A DNA stretch of 32,020 nt, taken from contig JAHLTZ010000083.1 of NCBI GenBank assembly GCA_025786725.1, positions 1 through 32,020 of the forward strand, given 5' to 3'. Position 1 is the stretch's first letter; each line of letters starts with the position of its first letter. Both the position numbers and the translations under genes were made by a program. This DNA comes from Syncephalis fuscata (taxonomy: Eukaryota > Zoopagomycota > Zoopagomycetes > Zoopagales > Piptocephalidaceae). Below are positions 1 to 12,601 of this stretch, piece by piece. The notes beneath the pieces are model-generated. The model had not been told where the DNA came from. It saw only the letters and a list, made by a program, of their open reading frames with translations, and made no database searches.

Positions 1-819
1 AACGAATAGAGCTGCCTAGTATGTTATGTATGTCATTTTAACCTATAACATACTTCACGCTTAATCGGTTGAATCCTGTAACACGAATGCTATTCGTCAG
101 TTTATCACATTGTAAAGATACTGCTAATAATGATGTCTATTCAATATGAGCAATAGCAATAATGATTATTTGTATCACGGATGTAAAGAATGGTGTTTAA
201 ATAAAAGCATGGCTGTTGAATATTACACGAGTAGTTATTTATACGGAAGAATAACTGCATAGTACATTGGTCTTAGACGGTTTCAGGTGAGTCATGTTTT
301 ATTGCAAAAATTCGTAATCGTCACAATATAAGCCGGCCTTGCTGCTTTTGAACCAAGCATTATGTTTTTATCTCCTCTTGCTATTCTTTGTCGCTCGATA
401 TGACCTACGCCCCTTTCTCTTACCGCTGTTTGTTGCTCGATATGCTTATCATTTTTTAAATGTCCGATAATTACAAGACCGCAGCAACTTACTGTTTTAT
501 ATGCTTAAGTTTAGTAAATGAGCGTGTGAGGAGCAATGCGGTTGTGTTCTTTGGCTATGTGAGCACCATTAGATATATAGTAAACTAGACACTATATGAT
601 TTGGCAGCATGCATTCCAACATGCTGTATACGGTGTTAGACTGCACATAGCCAATAGGCCTTCTGTTCAGTGATATGGCGTTTGCTGTGTGTTTGTTTGT
701 GGTAATTGCATTGCTAAGTATTTGGTGTATGGGCAGTAAAGATCTTTAGATATCGCCTATAACTAAATTGACTTGGATGTGGTGGTAGGATTAGTTGCTG
801 TTTATATAACAGCCACTAG
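1..819. other. AT-rich sequence without a confident gene
   Basis: No long open frame or recognisable domain is visible. A short hydrophobic frame starts with ATG at 675 and stops at 747-749; it could be the first exon of the gene that ends at 1044. An 11-bp inverted repeat (TTGGCTATGTG at 548-558, CACATAGCCAA at 644-654) could form a hairpin. Nothing else here can be assigned. Confidence 0.4.
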
Positions 820-1044
820 CTTGACCCTGTACGAACGTACATAGTGTTGCATACGGATAACGTATGCGATAGAGCCAGTGCGGTTGTGCGGGATGAGAGT
901 AGTGGTTTGTGCGGCTGGTTGAATAGCCTATTGTCGCGATGGTTCTGGGCTTCACGCGATATTTGGTACAGTGGTATTGCGGCCGGATGCTATGCCCAAC
1001 AGTTATTTCGGATGCTTAGCAATGTGATTATGCGGCAAGCATAA
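820..1044 (+). CDS. Probable terminal exon of an unidentified small protein
   Basis: An open frame of 74 codons follows an acceptor-like CACTAG at 814-819 and ends with TAA at 1042-1044. It is clearly richer in G+C than its surroundings, as the known exons here are. A tandem AATAAATAAA poly(A)-signal-like stretch lies about 150 nt downstream, near 1195, which supports a plus-strand gene ending here. The residues contain three cysteines and a Trp-rich hydrophobic stretch (LSRWFWASRDIW); I do not recognise the family. Upstream exons are not resolved. One option is a donor at 703 (GTAATT) that joins a nine-residue start at 675 in frame. It could also be a chance frame. Confidence 0.35.
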   Translation, partial: LDPVRTYIVLHTDNVCDRASAVVRDESSGLCGWLNSLLSRWFWASRDIWYSGIAAGCYAQQLFRMLSNVIMRQA

Positions 1045-2151
1045 TTGCTATAGTTTATTTACATGTATCGTTTGCTAATGTCACTTTTAATAGATATAGA
1101 TTCCAGGCATGGTTATATTCAGCAAGCATAGAATTGCAATACATCGTTTAGTCACTATTCTGTACCATTATCATTATACATGTGTATTTTTATGAATAAA
1201 TAAAGTTATTTTGCAAATATTACTGTTACAATCAGCTATATTTGATACAACTTCAGCACACTGCTTATCTTAATAGCAATAGTTTATTTAGTTAATTGTA
1301 TTATTTATTATGTTATTAGACAGCTTGTCAACAATTTAGTGTAATTCGGTAGTATTCTTACAGTTGCGATAACACTTAGTCTGTTAAAAGTGTAAAATGA
1401 ATTATTCACCAAATGTGTGTTAAACATTTTTTGCAAAAAGTGGGCAAATGTGCAAAATGGCTAGTACCTGAAAATAAACTCGGGCATGGTAGCACAATGG
1501 AAAAAAGATTATACGTTAAAGTTTGCAAATGCACCTTAAAATAATTGAACAACATGCAAGGGCTGTGCAGCTCATGTAACAGCTTGATAATTAAATGCAA
1601 CGAATGACAAAGAAGTAAATAAGCATGCAGGAAATAAAGTGGTGTAATACTACTGATTAGCATATAATTTACGCAATGTTGCGCGTATCGCTTGCTATGT
1701 TAACCAGATACTCAATATCAATTTAGTGAGTCATCCATCCGGAACAGCAATTGTGTAAAGAAAGTAAGACCAGTTTCACCTATACAAAATCGTCATTATG
1801 GCAGCAGCATGTTATGTGTATTGCTGTCGCGGCGACTTTTAACGCCATTAATATTACAGCGCCGATTAATTGATTAGTTCACAACAATCGGACCTTTAAT
1901 AAATAAAATAAAGTATGTTTAGTCTTGCTGGCAACTTAACGCGTTTTTATGCAGTTTTAGTGTATATTATTCATAAATAAAGCAATAGCAATACTCGCTG
2001 TATTCCGATAGACATCTGTAACTGTGTAACTAGTGCATTGTGAAAAGAGCAAACTAGCCAGCAGTCGTATGTGACCTTCCTTTTTATTCGCGGCTGCTGC
2101 GTATTTTCATTGTTGCATAGCAGATTCATATTGAAGCTATTGCCATTGAAT
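1045..2151. other. Intergenic AT-rich DNA
   Basis: After the putative poly(A) signal near 1195 the sequence is AT-rich. A minus-strand frame at 1406-1663 has no coding character. The stretch just before 2152 is the likely promoter and 5' leader of the F-box gene; no clear TATA box was seen. Confidence 0.5.
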
Positions 2152-4097
2152 ATGCCATCGAATACAAATAGCTACCGTTTTTTTGAACACCATGACGTCG
2201 TGCTCTACATGCGGCGTTTTATGGATGATAAAGAGGTAGTCCTCCTGGCAAGTACTTGTCGTCTTCTGTATCGGACGATGGCCAATCGTCCCGACTATTG
2301 GAAGCGACAGTACAGACGGACGTTTTCATTAGGCGATCCAAAGGAACAAGAGTGGATCAAATGGTACAATTGGAATATGAATGCCATACCAAACTCTACT
2401 CCTTCATCGTCTACTTCTAGTCTTGAGCCTGCGTCATGGTTTCAAGCCTACCAGCGACGCCAACAGGTTGATTGCAACCTAATGGCAGGCCAATTCGAAA
2501 GAAGAAACTGCCAACTACCGGTCGATAAATGTGATCAACTGAAATTGGTTGATTTAAATCCTTGGCATGTGCTGGCACAAGACAAAGAAGCATCGAAGCT
2601 ATGGTCTATTCAGCATGGCTGTTTTGGCGATGATGATGAACACAGCAACGAAGAACTGGCCTGCAACGAGCTGACCATTCCTTTGCCCGCATCATTATTT
2701 ACCGGTCAACCTCGAATCAAGACTGTCTATGGAACACATCAGTTTGTGTTGGCTGGTGTTTTCATAGACACATATGAAGATTTAGCTTCCATTTACGCAT
2801 GCGATCCAATAAGCAAGTAGTAATGGCAATTTTAACGATAATACTAAATATTTATTAATACTGTTATATAGTGAGTATTGATGATATAGAAGCACAACAC
2901 ATATTAAAAAATGAGCTAGAAAATCCAGTTGCTTTATATGAACACACACCTACTATTTCAACAACCGAACCTTCAAAAGAACAAGAAAGTTGGCCGCAAA
3001 AGGTCATTTTAGTATGGTTTGTTACTGACTGCTCATCTCCAAAAGTTATTCAGCTTCAACGCGAAAATGGAGGAGTGCGCCATGAAGAGCGACTGGACTT
3101 GGCTGACATTTATAACGAATGGGTCCTTTTCCGCACCATCAATATCGAAGAACAATATTATCGATTCGATCTATTTGATTTGGATGGCAATCGATGGGTA
3201 CAAGGTCCAGCAGTAATCGATAACATTTCACGCGCCTGTATCCAATTCGCTTCTCCCGACAAATGCCAGTTTTTAACATGGACAGTAATGTCCGGATCTG
3301 CAAATGAGGCTGCTTCTACGGCAGCAGCAGCTCACCATTCCGAAACTATTGGCAGCGATCGTGAAAGAACGCACATCCAATGGGAGCTACTAGAGGCTCA
3401 GAAAGGTCATTTGCAGTGTAAGGCGATATTATCAGGTCAAATCGCCATTCCATACTGCCTGGACGTCATCATTAAGGTCGAGATGTATTCAAACAAAATG
3501 TGTTTAGTCATGGCAAAAAGCTTTTTCCATCCAAAATATGGCACTGTATTATCACTGCTCGTATTCGGAAAATTTGCATCGGACAATGTGCCAGAGTCAA
3601 TATTCGACTCCAGCGATTATTGCCAGTCACTGCCAATTGATAGCTCTAAACAAGGACGTATATTATGGCAGCGAAAGATAGATAGCGACAACATTACAAA
3701 GTTATTCAGCAAAAAACTGATTATTGTCAATACTGGTGAAAACTATAGAGTGCTGGATGCTTGCAGTGGAAATAGCCTGCTTGTAGTTATTTATCCGTAC
3801 CACGAAAGACTTGCGCCTTTCCTTGGGTCTTTGTGCGCCATGGTCGGCAACAAGATAGAGAAAATTTGGTTTACTGATATGAAAACCCGCCAGTATTACG
3901 AAGCACCGCCATGCCTTACTGGCAGACGAGTTCGTGACGCCAATGCCACAACTCGAGGTCTTGTTAGAGTAGAAACTAGCAACTTTCCAGGTTTTGAAAT
4001 AGAGCCTGAATGGTCAAACTATCATATATCAAGTGCCGTCTTTGGTCGAATTGCCAAGGAAGAAGGCAATGTTGTCTACAAAGCTTATATGTTATAA
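2152..4097 (+). CDS. F-box domain protein, two exons
   Basis: Exons are 2152-2816 and 2876-4097, giving 628 residues. Residues about 6-56 have the F-box pattern: an aromatic/acidic start, a DVVLYMRRFMDD helix, the LASTCRLLYR helix and a W-K-R-Y ending. F-box proteins normally tether substrates to SKP1-cullin-F-box ubiquitin ligases. The remaining ~570 residues match no family I can name; alternating beta-type segments with regular tryptophans suggest a substrate-binding beta domain (inference). The donor is GTAGTA at 2817. The acceptor must be GTGAG at 2871-2875, because the earlier TATAG at 2867-2871 would put an immediate stop in frame. The first in-frame ATG of the open frame could be the one used at 2152 or an upstream non-ATG; I chose 2152, directly before the F-box. 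AATAAA lies near 4125. Confidence 0.75.
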
Positions 4098-4270
4098 AAA
4101 GCTTTAATTGCAAACTCTTATTGTAAATAAAATTTGTATTACATCTATTGAATATCCAAATTGAATAGTCCATTAAGTATGCAAAAGTAATACCATAATA
4201 ATAATGATATTTTTATTAGCAGTTTATTGGACACTTAGTGTAATTGGGGCAAATGAATAAACTTGATAAC

Positions 4271-5218
4271 ATTCGCGTAATTGAACTACACATTTAATCT
4301 ATTGAACATGGGACAAGTGGTGAGTTTTACTTAATCATTACACCATCACATTTATTGTTTGTTTGATGGTAAATGACTAACAACTAATAACAACCAACCT
4401 ATTGAACATGATGATGGGTGGTGAGTGACATCAATCATCAAATACTCATCATCATAGATTCATTATCAGTATGCATATGTCCAGTATACATATATACTTT
4501 ATTCACTTATACCATTATTATTCTATGACATATTGGATACATTATATTTGCTATATATCCCGAATACATATGCTTTGATGAATAAATAAGTTGAAATAAA
4601 TATACTTTTATCAAGGATAAAGCTAGAACCAAACGGACAACGGCACTAGGTAGCACGTAGTTATTAGACAATAAAGCAATATAGCAATGTGATGAATATA
4701 CAAGATGAAGTGGCGATTAGCTATGTTAAAGCTACATTGCATATAGACTAGTAAGCGAATGAGCAACATTAGTCGGGCTTTATTAATAATAAGGCTAGAA
4801 CAAACATAAAAGCTGTTTTAGATAGAGGAAGGCTAGGTGAGCATGAAATGACATAGGATAGAATGAGTACACAATGGGAAGAGTGTGTATAATGCAATGA
4901 CGGGAATGAGCAAAGTATATTGGAACATATAAAAAATAGAATGTGTCTAGTATGTCATAGAGTATTATATAGTAGTATGTAATAGAATGGAAATGATATA
5001 AACACTAGTTATATGCATACTGATAATGAATCTACAATGATGAGTATTTGATGATTGATGTCACTCACCACCCATCATCATGTTCAATAGGTTGGATGTT
5101 ATTAGTTGTTAGTCATTTACCATCAAACAAACAATAAATGTGATGGTGTAATGATTAAGTAAAACTCACCACTTGTCCCATGTTCAATAGATTAAATGTG
5201 TAGTTTAATTACGCGAAT
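4271..5218. mobile_element. Non-autonomous DNA transposon (MITE-like), copy 1
   Basis: Terminal inverted repeats of about 208 bp (4271-4478 and 5011-5218) are nearly identical, beginning ATTCGCGTAATT and ending AATTACGCGAAT. Each repeat contains two related sub-blocks built around CTATTGAACATG...GGTGAG. A 3-bp AAC duplication (4268-4270, 5219-5221) flanks the element, extendable to ATAAC if the boundary is moved. The ~530-bp core has no open frame, so the element would need a transposase from elsewhere. A second copy at 18985-19830 is nearly identical over the core, so the family has moved recently. The superfamily cannot be assigned from the ends. Confidence 0.85.
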
Positions 5219-6685
5219 AACAATAAATATGATTATTTAACTGCAACTTTAACACAATTATTATTACTACAAACACCATGCTATTACTTTGCATGACTGG
5301 AACTATCATACACACTGCCTTCTTTCTCTACTACCATTCTCGCGGTCATTTCAGTATATAGCAAGGTTGGAGTAACTATATCTGTGTCATTTAACTTCTT
5401 TTAATTCTGTTTAATTAAATGAGACAGCTTTTCTGTTGGTTTTCACTATTATCAATATCAAGTAAACAATACATTAGCATTTAAATATCAATTGACACAA
5501 CTACGATAATCATCTATCATTGACACTGAAAGCAAACGTTTATCAATTCATTCACAATGTTGTATCGACTAAAAAGCCTTAACAAAACTTCAAATACAAA
5601 GAAAGAGTGTGAATGGCACATATCAAACAATGGAGCATGCGCTGCCACCACCATCACGACAATTACTGCAGTAATAGTACGAATAGTAGGAGAAACGAGA
5701 GCTTGTATCGGTGCGTATCAATAAGTAATCAACGCAAACAGAAATAAAAGAAAAAGAGAAATGAAGAGTAGAAGAAGAAAAACGCCGAAAGAAACAACAC
5801 GGAGAACAAACAAATGAACGAATAAGTAGATGTGTTATCGGTGTGGTGCGTATGTGCGTGCAACACTACACGGCTAGCGTGTAATATATGCTGAACAATA
5901 AAACCATATACAATCAAAAACAACATGCGATACAATCGACACGACTGAAATGTGATATGTATTGGAAGAATAATGGCCACAAAAGGGAGCGAAAAAAAGA
6001 TTAGGAAGCGACCAGCATGAAGATGGTAGCCGCAAAGCGAAAAGTAATATGATAACAAGCACATCGAGTGCCAAAACAACTTTCAACGTATTTAACATCG
6101 ATGACAAGCAGCATAAAAGGTGATACCTAGATAACTAGATAGCTAAAAAGTAGATAGAAATAGAGAAGCGAAACTAGACCGGATAGATTATCGTTGGTCG
6201 TTGATAGCATCAAGAATAAAAGTGGTAGGATCGGTAATGACTAGGACGTGGCCATAATGATAGTGGTGGTGGTGTGTGTTTAATAATGATGACAAGTGCG
6301 AGAGAAAAGGTATACACAACTGCCAGCAATTGTGCAGCTAGCCACAGCCAAAAAGGGACCTGCGACCAGCGCGGGCAAGTCCATTTGCGTATTCTAGATC
6401 TGTCACACGCGCAGAAATAGAATATTGCAAAGGACATTAACAATGGAGTCTAATAATATATAATAATAGTATAACGGTGGTATAAAAACTAATAAAGCGG
6501 TGACGTCCAAAGTTGACTTCCATAAGTAACAGAAAGAATAAAAACCAATACCAAGTGTATTATCATCGTAAAGATTAATAATGAATATGGTATTAATATT
6601 TGTATACTAATATAACTGAATAATGTATGAAAAGTCACGCTGCCGATAAACTAAAACAGCTGCGTACAGAAAAAAAATAACACCG
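5219..6685. other. Intergenic region downstream of the ankyrin/DIL gene
   Basis: The plus strand is purine-rich, so several minus-strand frames (5729-6079, 6210-6443) stay open, but their translations are low-complexity Phe/Leu/Ser/His sequences with no domain. I see no RNA gene. The part next to 6686 is the likely 3' UTR of the minus-strand ankyrin/DIL gene. Confidence 0.5.
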
Positions 6686-9199
6686 TTACGTATGCTTAGG
6701 ACCGTCAAGTAGACTAAAGAATTCATCGGGTACCGAAGGTGTAAAGTCTTTGCCACCGCTGTTCTTGCCCCAACATACGCCCATTTCATTGTTTGATGGG
6801 ACGGAGAAAGGAAGCATATGAGCTGAATCCACGAGTTCCTGTACATCGTTAGGATCACCAGCACCTTCACCACGTGCATCACGATCTAGATCGCGTACAC
6901 TACGCACACTGCTAACTGTGCACAGATCGGCATCGTCGGTAGGCGGCTGTTCACCAGCAGGCAATGCTTGTTGTGCTGTTGCATCGGATACTGCTTCAAT
7001 GTAGCGACGAACATCGCCGGTAACACGGGCTTCACCGATTTCGTAGCGATACATGCGTACGGCACGCATTAACTGCAGTGCATTAAGTTGGTCAAGTGCC
7101 TTGATTGTTTCGACGTAGGCTTCAACTTCGCGTAATTGCGACATGCATTGCAAGAATTGCAAAAGCTGTGTGACGGGTGCAATACGTGTCAATAACGAGG
7201 TAGGCAAATGATTAGAGCGAACCCATGACTCAAGTTCAGACAGGTTCATTCGGATTTGCATAGCCTTTGAGCGACTGCATAATGCACGGTCGGTCAATAT
7301 ACCGTTAAATAGCTCGGAATTAATGTAGTAAAGCAGCTGTGTCGTCGCTTGGTGAATAAGCGATGGGTGAACTTCGTAAGTTTGTAGCACGAAAAGCGAC
7401 GAGCTTAGCAAGGCTGTCACTGATCGTGGTGTAACTGATGCTTGTGGCGTAAATGAGCGACGGAAAGAAATGCGTCGATTCATAGGACTAGACGGGCGAA
7501 TTGCATAACTGCCGCTAATTGTTTTTGACCGGTGAAGGAAGCGAGCATTGGCAGCACTTACGCTATCGTTGGCCGACGTTTGTGAGAAAGAATTGTCGTT
7601 TTTAAGGTTGAATAAAAAGCTGCGTCGACTTTCACGTTCAAACTTTAAATCCTCCAATGGAATCGGGTCGTGCATAAGAATGGCCGTATTGAGCACAGCC
7701 GATAGACGAGCTTGCACGTCACGTACCAATAAAATATACGTTTCTTGAATAATTTCGGATAATCGGCATTGATAATTGACGGTCACACCAACGAGACCGG
7801 CATCTTTCCGAAGATAGTAAAGTAGCTGTGTGCAATTAGATAGCCAAAAAGCAAGGAATGGCACCTCATTGCTACGGGCCTGTGTCATCTTGGAGATTGT
7901 TTCAACGGCAGTACCGAGTAATTCGTCCAATAAGTCCGACATGCCAAAGCTATTAGCGTAGCGTGCAGCCAAGAAAAGCACATTGGCTGGTGTGGCGCGC
8001 TTTTCACGCGAACACAGCGGCTTCATGTCGCGTACAAGAATGTCGATAAGCTTTTGTACGTGATTTGGTGAAAATACCAGCATTTGTGTAGGCAGGCAAT
8101 TTTCCCAGTCAAATTCAAGTGGAATATCGTCTTCGTCCTCCTCTTCATCGTCGAAACCAAGCGAATCAAGGTCCATATTAAGTTCGCTGGCATTGGCAAG
8201 TGCGCGTTTTAGTGCTGCCTCAGTTTCCATAACTGACATTTCTGGGTCAAATCCAATAGGCATAGCCTCGCCTTGCAAATAGTACGAGTTATCTTCGCGC
8301 CAGTTATAGCCAACAGGACTATTGCCGCGTAGACCACCGCCACGAGGTGACGCAAATGCTTCAATCAGCTTTTCGTTTGATGCACCTTCGTGGTTAAAGC
8401 CGTGTTTGACATATTGCAAGACTGTACGACCAGTAGCCGAACGCTTATTGGTAGATGCGCCATTATCAAGTAGTAACTTAACAATGCGCTCGTGGCTATT
8501 GTTTGTAGCCCACATAAGTGCACTCCAGCCAACTAAATATCAAGATAATAAACGTATATATTAGTTAGTTAATAATTTACTATCGCTTATTAATGTTATA
8601 GTATACGTACATCGATCTTGGGCATCAACATTGGCGCCGGCACGCAATAAAGCCTTAGCAACGTCCAAATAGCCGAAACAGGCCGAGTAGATGAGCGGTG
8701 TTGTGCCATCTTCATCCTGTGCATCCGGATCGATCCAGTGACGAGCATCGACGTTTTCAAGTAGCTCACAGACACGCTTATCATCGCCGCTTGAAGCAGC
8801 ACGCGATAAAAGACGCGACATTTTAGCACGCTTCATTTCGTCAGCCATTGATTCATCGGCTAAAATGTCGTGTTCATTGGCAAATTGATCTGGATCAACA
8901 ACGCCTGGTGTGCTATAATCGATTGGTTTGATTTCAAATGTGCTAATAGAAGTAGCAGCCGCCTCTTCATCAACAATATTGTTTTCATTTGAAATAGGAT
9001 CATCGCCAGATGCTGAAGACGAAGAGCTGTGATTGTCCAGTTCAGGTTCCGATAAAGCCAATTCAACATTAGATTCAGAATGTTGATCGTGGTGGTGGTG
9101 GTGTTCATGTTCAGACAACATTTTGTCACCAAAGGCAGTAGTGTCCATATTAGACACGGCAGTGATAACGTCTATAGTGCTGTCGGGTGACATACTCAT
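6686..9199 (-). CDS. Ankyrin-repeat and DIL-domain protein
   Basis: Exons run 9199-8611 and 8532-6686 on the minus strand, with a 78-nt intron (GTACGT...TTTAG) that restores the ankyrin motif GWSALMWATNN across the junction. The protein has 811 residues. Residues about 128-245 form two to three ankyrin repeats (TPLIYSACFGYLDVAKALL, then WSALMWATNN...IVKLLLDNGA). An acidic patch lies near 326-332 (EEEDEDD). A DIL (dilute) domain fills roughly 340-760, ending in the typical P-x-x-P-x-E-F-x-x-L-L-D. DIL domains occur in class V myosin cargo tails; fungi carry this ankyrin-DIL combination without a motor, probably as an adaptor. The N-terminus is disordered, with a HEHHHHHDQH run. First in-frame ATG after an upstream stop used as start; an ATG two codons later is also possible. 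Confidence 0.9.
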
Positions 9200-12100
9200 T
9201 TAAAACCGATAGCTGCAAATAATGCACTTAGGCAATAATTGAAATATTGCTAAACTGTAAAACCGGCTATTACTGCAAAACAACAAAACACAAATTGGTT
9301 CAGGTTATGCTGCTGCTGATAATAGCTGGTTGGTTACGATAAAGAATTGGTGTTGGTTGGTTAAGTTGATAAGTGACCGAGGCCGGCGGCACCGAGCTTG
9401 AACACTACTATGACTAGACAATACAACAAAAATAGTCAGTATTGGTAATTAGTAATTACGAGTATATCACTCTATCAGATGATGCATCAATAATAAGGCT
9501 AGGCAGGGGCCAATTTAAAGCAATTAAACTAACAAATAGCAATACGTGCCAGTATATGCTTACATACGCTATATATGTCCAAAAGAAAAAGAGATGACAA
9601 ATACAAGTCGTCAAAGTTTACAATAATTGTAGTGAAATAGACTAGAGGTTGCCAAGCGGAGTCAGCTCATGTCAAATAGGCGTTGAACCAAATAGCATTG
9701 CATGTTTTGTCGTCGTTGTTATGACGGCTATGTTTGTTGACAAATACTGCAAAACAAAAGAACAAAGAAGATATGACCCTTGTTTGTTCAACGTTACATA
9801 AAAAGGATGGAGTTATAGACTTGTGCGTTGTCTGTTACTCAGTAGGATATGCAGTAGTGTAGAAAGTTAAGATGACCATTAATAAAAAGCGACATGTAAC
9901 TACTCAGCAATTCAGCGGAGACTATAGTCTTGCCTATTATCGCCGCTCTATCACTTTGCCCGTCAAAAATAAACAATAACAATAGCCGTGATGACGACAA
10001 CGACGAAAAGTATGGCAAAAACACCTACCAATGCCAATAAAGTGAACGCAGTGGACGCAAGCGTCGATGCCGAATAATGAATAAGCGACAACAGGTGATG
10101 AACAATAAAAGATGGTACCAGTCAACGCAATGACCGATAAATCAGTAAAAAAAATTGAGATGATGTAGCCAGAACCGCTGTAGCTGCAAAGGGCGTCAGA
10201 AGGAAGAAGGAAAAGCAACTGCAGTCGTTCGTATCTCGCACTCACTTTCTTTCTTTCTTCTCTGTGTGGATTGAAATATTTCTCAATTGAGAAAGGCGAG
10301 GGGGAAAACACAAGCTTGGGTGGTGGATGAAGAATGAAGAATGAGTGACTGAGTGAATACATTCATAAGATTAATATAGATAATTCTATCTTTCACTCAT
10401 TCTCTGTAAAACTACAACAGGTCAACTGATAACTGCCCCAATTAAGCAGTCAGCCAGATTAATTATAACTATTCACATCATCCATGCGTTATCCTTGCTA
10501 TGATTACTCAAACAGTCTGAATTAATGGCACCATTGCCCAAAACTATGGAGTAAAAGCCTTTGTCGCCTTAATCAACCAACACTGAATCCATCATACCGG
10601 CTGTTGTTACCACTCTCTATTCCTCACTCTCTATCCTATGCATTATCGCTGCCATTCAAGGCATTGACATCATAATTATCTCCGCCACATGGAGTAGACA
10701 GTTATGATCAGCAACGAGGGGTTTGGTTGTACCAAGTAGGTCTGTGTGTCTCTCTTTCCAACATGCGGTAGCCATGTGAAGATAGAACAATACTTTACCA
10801 ATCTTACAATAAAATAGATTATCTTATTATCTTATTGTGATGGCTATAATTACTATAAGCTTTTCTATTGTGCTTATTTGTATGATTCACCAAAGTGCAG
10901 CCATCTAAGTTGTCTATTCAAATAGTAGAAATGAATAGTATGGCATGCAGTATAAATCAAGGGTGTCAAGTAATGTAATGACTGCTGTAGCATGTGGCAG
11001 TGCGTGCCTCTGTGTGCAGCAAATTGTTTTTTTAGTCAGGTGCGTGTCTGTGTATTGACACATGTCTATCGCGCTCTTTATGACGGCCACTGTGGTCACA
11101 ATAGCGCCCCTTTCAAGTTATAATCGATTATTGTATCCATGATCGAATTATGCTCGTACGAATATACAAATATCAACACTATACCACTTCTCTCATCCTC
11201 CTTATCCTCCTTTCCACTCATCGCTTGTTGTTTGATAGCAAGTACTTTGTTGATTATATTGAAAATAAACGAGATCCCAATCAACAACGCTTTTATAAAT
11301 AACTACTTACTTGTCCTTGAATGATGTGACGCCAAAAGTATCGGTCACAATAGCGAGAATAGTGCTCAAAATACGTCTATTCGATAAAACCAACAGTGTA
11401 ATAGTTAGAGCAGTGGCTGTAATAGTAGTAGAAATAGTAGAAGTTGTAAAGTAAAAGTTGTAGCAGTTGTAGTTGTAGTCGTTGTAGAGTAAGTAAAAGA
11501 AAGCTATTAGAAAGAGAAACAACTAGGCCTCCTTATGCACGTTAGCTGCGTGTGCAAATGTTGTAGTTATTTGCGGATGTATGACCACGCAAAAAACTGA
11601 TAACTAAGCACTGTAGCCACCACACCAATCGATATCAAGGTAGAGGATGTGTGAGGATGTGTGAATGGTCAATGAGTGGGTGACACGCTGCGTATTGATT
11701 CTCAATAAAATATGCGTGGTAATATGTGCGCGTGCGTGCGTGCCTGTCTGCTGTTGCTTTGCCTGTCTGTCTGTCTGTTGTTTGTCGTTCTTGTCGTTCT
11801 TTCTGTCTTCTGTTGGTAAAAACCGGTCAAAGTAAAGCACACGATAATTTGCTATCGTTGCTATTGTTACTGGTGATAGTAGTGTTGGGAACAAGAATAC
11901 CGATAATCGTTGTCATCAAATTGAGAAAATGGCTGCCCATTCAAGTTGAGCACATGAATACCGGCCTATTAAATAAAAAGTCCCCTTGACTAGAAATGGA
12001 TCGTAACGATGTATGTGTGTTGTGTGTTGTGTGTGCGTGTAGAGGTGCCCTTTCTCTTTAACTGCAGTGCCATATTTGGAATAGGCGGAGTTCAAGGATG

Positions 12101-12601
12101 TTTGTGTCGCGGGTACACGTGAAACTTTGGCAAACTCCTTGATTTCATTTGGGTGCCAGATTCATAACAATGACCTGTATAAACAGGAATATATAAGAAT
12201 GACACTGCTAACGATAAAGAGAAGAATATCAGTGATGAATTTTATCAATATCCATTGTACTTTTGGCCCTTATAAGTAACTTTGTATTCGGACTTTTACG
12301 ATAAACAAGACAAATAGCAAAAGAAAATCCCTTACAGCTTAATAAATAGCAAAACAAAGGACTATTCTCCTAAATACTGTTTTAGCCTAGTCTTTTACTG
12401 CCAAACACAGTATCGGCTTATTTTAAAAAGTATTCATGTTTTCTATTAATAAGTGCTTTTGTTCGTTTGACTGATGATTCAAGTATAATGCAATAAACAG
12501 TGCAAATAGTAGTAATAACTTTATTATAACCAATGACTATCAATGGATAGTATTACAAATATATAGAATATATATACATTAGTTTTAAATAGCAAACTAG
12601 C
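9200..12601. other. Long gene-poor intergenic region
   Basis: It includes the 5' leader and promoter of the ankyrin/DIL gene. Low-complexity tracts are common: a GTA/GTT-rich stretch at 11415-11500, CTGT repeats near 11745-11780 and TGTGTG runs near 12005-12040. A perfect 16-bp palindrome lies at 10279-10294 and an AT-rich inverted repeat near 10805-10842. Open frames such as 9937-10362 (-), 11604-11894 (-) and 11726-11989 (+) show no recognisable domain, and I judge them non-coding. Confidence 0.5.

Noticed and set aside
2871-4097. Second half of the F-box gene as a separate gene starting at GTG
   Set aside because: An intron 2817-2875 joins the two frames in phase, and the second frame has no ATG at its start.
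9937-10362. 141-residue minus-strand frame upstream of the ankyrin/DIL gene
   Set aside because: Low-complexity Cys/His/Phe-rich translation in purine-biased DNA, with no domain, no splice sites and no poly(A) signal.
11604-11989. Overlapping frames on both strands
   Set aside because: They are produced by CTGT and GTGT simple repeats, and neither translation resembles a protein family.
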